Source: an uncultured Alphaproteobacteria bacterium (GTDB lineage: Bacteria; Pseudomonadota; Alphaproteobacteria; RF32; CAG-239). From it: DNA of 64,000 bases. This document shows positions 62,097 through 64,000 of this stretch, piece by piece (the stretch's first letter is position 1; every line of letters starts with the position of its first letter). The translations under genes were made by a program, and so were the position numbers. The stretch is taken from NCBI GenBank assembly GCA_947630965.1, contig CANRJO010000005.1:1-64000 (forward strand), in the 5' to 3' direction. The notes beneath the pieces were generated by a model. It did not search any database, had not been told where the DNA came from, and was given only the letters and a program-made list of their open reading frames with translations.

Positions 62097-63089
62097 ATGT
62101 CTGAACTGAAAAATAAAATTTTGGGTTTGCAAACACATATTCAGAGCCGCATTGTCGGTCAGGAAGATTTGGTTAAAAAGATGCTCATTGCCCTTTTGGC
62201 TTCCGGGCATGTGCTTTTGGAAGGTGCGCCGGGGCTTGCCAAAACAAAAGCTATTAAAACTCTGGCGCAATCCGTGAGTGCTCAGTTTAGCCGTATTCAA
62301 TTTACGCCGGATTTGCTGCCGTCTGATATCACGGGTAGTGATGTTTATGTGAGCGCTACGGGCAAGTTTGAGTTCCGGCAAGGTCCGGTGTTTGCTAATT
62401 TGGTTTTGGCTGATGAAATTAACCGTGCGCCCGCAAAAGTGCAGTCCGCCCTTTTGGAGGCGATGGCGGAACATCAGGTGAGTGTGGGCGGCAATCAATA
62501 TGCTCTGCCGCCGCTTTTTATGGTGATGGCCACCCAAAACCCGATTGAGCATGAGGGTACCTATAATCTGCCTGAGGCACAGCTTGACCGCTTTTTACTA
62601 TATGTCAAAATTAATCAGCCCGACGCAGCTACTGAGCATAAAATTTTAGAGCTTATTCGCCGGGAAGATTTAGCTTGCGGCGCCGATGCAAAATGTTGGG
62701 CAGACGAGGGGAAGGAAAAGTTTAAGCCCTTGACAATTGATGAAATTTTGGCGGCGCAACAAGAGGTTTTACAGGTTCATACTTCTGAAGCCGTTGAAAA
62801 CTACTTAGTTGAGCTTGTGATTGCCACGCGCACGCCTGAAAAATATGCCAAAAACCTTAATGGTATTATTCGCTTTGGTGCCAGTCCGCGTGCCACCATT
62901 GCGCTTGATAAATGCTCCAAAATTAACGCGTGGCTTTCTGGGCGCGATTTTGTGGCGCCGGAAGATATTCAAGCCGTTGTTTACGATGTTTTGCGTCACC
63001 GCCTGATTTTGAGCTTTGAGGCTTTGGCAGAAGGCATTAACTCGGATGAAGTGATTAAACAGCTCTTAAAAGCCGTTCCGCTGCCGTAA
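62097..63089 (+). CDS. MoxR-family AAA+ ATPase
   Basis: A 330-residue AAA+ ATPase of the MoxR group. The N-terminus (QSRIVGQEDLVKKMLIALLASGHVLLEGAPGLAKTKAIKTLA) has the MoxR-typical Walker A GAPGLAKT; Walker B follows as ADEINRAP, with an LLEAMAEHQVSVGG segment and a C-terminal lid. These ATPases act as chaperones, often for vWA- or DUF58-containing partners. The ATG at 62097 has GAGG upstream; a TTG five codons earlier is in frame. A DUF58 gene begins 12 bases later, so the two form the usual MoxR-DUF58 pair. Confidence 0.94.
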   Translation: MSELKNKILGLQTHIQSRIVGQEDLVKKMLIALLASGHVLLEGAPGLAKTKAIKTLAQSVSAQFSRIQFTPDLLPSDITGSDVYVSATGKFEFRQGPVFANLVLADEINRAPAKVQSALLEAMAEHQVSVGGNQYALPPLFMVMATQNPIEHEGTYNLPEAQLDRFLLYVKINQPDAATEHKILELIRREDLACGADAKCWADEGKEKFKPLTIDEILAAQQEVLQVHTSEAVENYLVELVIATRTPEKYAKNLNGIIRFGASPRATIALDKCSKINAWLSGRDFVAPEDIQAVVYDVLRHRLILSFEALAEGINSDEVIKQLLKAVPLP

Positions 63090-63101
63090 GGGGTTTTGAA
63101 A

Positions 63102-64000
63102 ATGAGGCGTTTTTCTCAAATTTTGGATTTTTTCGGGGCGGCGCCTTCCGAGGAAGGGGTGCTTTTGCCGACATTTCAAGATTTAGTTAATATGCGCCGG
63201 CAAGTGCCTTATTTGAAAGATTTTCGGTTTAGGCAAACATCAAACATCTCAGGCGATGTTCGTTCCTCTTTCAAGGGGCGGGGTATGGAGTTTGCTGAAG
63301 TTCGGGCTTATAGCTTGAGTGATGATGCGCGTGATATTGATTGGCGTGTGACCGCGCGCAAAAATCAGCCCTTTACAAAGCTTTATACCGAAGAAAAAGA
63401 TCGGGAAGTTTATGTGTGGCTTGATATTTCAGCTTCCATGCGCTTTGGCACCAAAAAAGAGCTGAAATCTGTTTCAGCAGCAAAGGCGGCGGCGCTCATC
63501 GGTTGGTTTGCGCTCCAAAATAAAGATCGCTTCGGTTTGGCGCTTTATGACGGTCAGCGCACGCGGCTGTATGATGCTTCGCGGACGGAAGAAAATCTGC
63601 TCCAAATTTTGAAGCAAATTGAAAAAATTGCCGCGGAAAGCTTGAACTTTGGCAAAAATACAACATCTGCCGCGCAATCTTTGCAAAAATTGCAGACAAA
63701 ACTTTCTTCTCGCGCCATTATCTTTGTTTTGAGCGCTTTTGAAGACTTTGACTTGGCGTTTGAAAAAATTTTGATGCAAATGAGTCGCAAACATGAGCTT
63801 TATGCCGTTTATTTCTTTGATAAACTTGAGGAAACACCCCCGCCAAAAGGGCAATATCCGGTGCAAAATGAGGCTGAAAAAGTTATCATTAACAGTAACG
63901 GCGCCGCGTTTGATAAAACGTATCAGGCATTTTTTAATCAGAAACGCCAAAATTTGAGGGAAAAATGCGCCCGCTTTGGTTGTGCGTATCGCGAAATCAG
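63102..64000 (+). CDS. DUF58 domain protein (C-terminus beyond the window)
   Basis: Read directly: ATG at 63102-63104 and 299 residues before the right edge. The DUF58 signature is visible early (GDVRSSFKGRGMEFAEVRAYSLSDDARDIDWRVTAR) and is followed by a vWA-like domain with DISASMRFG (DxSxS MIDAS). No signal peptide or membrane segment is seen in this part. The family is the standard partner of MoxR ATPases; the pair probably assembles or activates a membrane complex. Genes to the right likely encode further vWA/BatA-like members, but that cannot be seen. Confidence 0.93.
   Translation, partial: MRRFSQILDFFGAAPSEEGVLLPTFQDLVNMRRQVPYLKDFRFRQTSNISGDVRSSFKGRGMEFAEVRAYSLSDDARDIDWRVTARKNQPFTKLYTEEKDREVYVWLDISASMRFGTKKELKSVSAAKAAALIGWFALQNKDRFGLALYDGQRTRLYDASRTEENLLQILKQIEKIAAESLNFGKNTTSAAQSLQKLQTKLSSRAIIFVLSAFEDFDLAFEKILMQMSRKHELYAVYFFDKLEETPPPKGQYPVQNEAEKVIINSNGAAFDKTYQAFFNQKRQNLREKCARFGCAYREI

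Overview
The window looks like a moderately AT-rich chromosomal segment of an alphaproteobacterium. The lineage call rests on a GcrA-type cell-cycle regulator, a bacterial ELM1-family gene, a single bifunctional RelA/SpoT, suhB next to efp, a small coiled-coil gene overlapping zapA, and the ybeY-phoH-miaB, ruvA-ruvB-ybgC and rplU-rpmA-obgE blocks. The many secreted Cys-rich proteins and giant repeat lipoproteins suggest a host-associated (perhaps gut) uncultured member; that is inference only. No rRNA, tRNA, integrase, transposase or CRISPR array was seen.

Layout. 1-2.7 kb: ybeY (cut by the left edge), phoH and miaB on the minus strand. 2.8-6.0 kb: a plus-strand run with a TerB-like protein, an unknown helical protein, YggT, a DUF167 protein, FolD and an unknown. 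6.1-12.6 kb: a minus-strand acrR-acrA-acrB efflux operon whose operator overlaps its promoter, then a DUF1349 protein and a DnaJ/CbpA-type co-chaperone. 12.6-20 kb: small exported proteins, ELM1 protein, an incomplete yejAB importer with an upstream membrane protein, accA and a DedA/YqaA protein. 20-24.6 kb: a flavin oxidoreductase, then a protein kinase / PP2C phosphatase / vWA triad (TerY-P type). 24.6-30.7 kb: a thioredoxin-like protein beside a Cys-rich secreted protein, rpmE, a degenerate suhB, efp, a ThiE-like protein, zapA and a membrane-anchored GH24 lysozyme-like protein. 30.8-37.6 kb: two giant paralogous lipoproteins, one carrying four tandem copies of a unit of about 200 residues. 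37.8-43.5 kb: YmdB phosphoesterase, cyclophilin, a three-gene module (retropepsin-like lipoprotein, inactive transglutaminase-7TM protein, ATP-grasp ligase) and a porin. 43.6-55.7 kb: mostly housekeeping genes (ruvAB, ybgC, rsfS, obgE, rpmA, rplU, mutT, gcrA, rpoZ, relA/spoT, acpS). 55.7-59.6 kb: an accessory island with REP-like hairpins, repeated GGTACC elements and three Cys-rich secreted proteins, the first ending in a DUF1566 domain that resembles the variable protein of a diversity-generating retroelement. 59.6-64 kb: a UvrD/PcrA helicase, a MoxR ATPase and the start of a DUF58 protein.

The most interesting parts are the 55.7-59.6 kb island, the giant repeat lipoproteins, the kinase/phosphatase/vWA triad and the lysozyme with a cytoplasmic N-terminal domain. 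Starts were moved inward from the longest open frame where a Shine-Dalgarno sequence, signal peptide or family start supports it.
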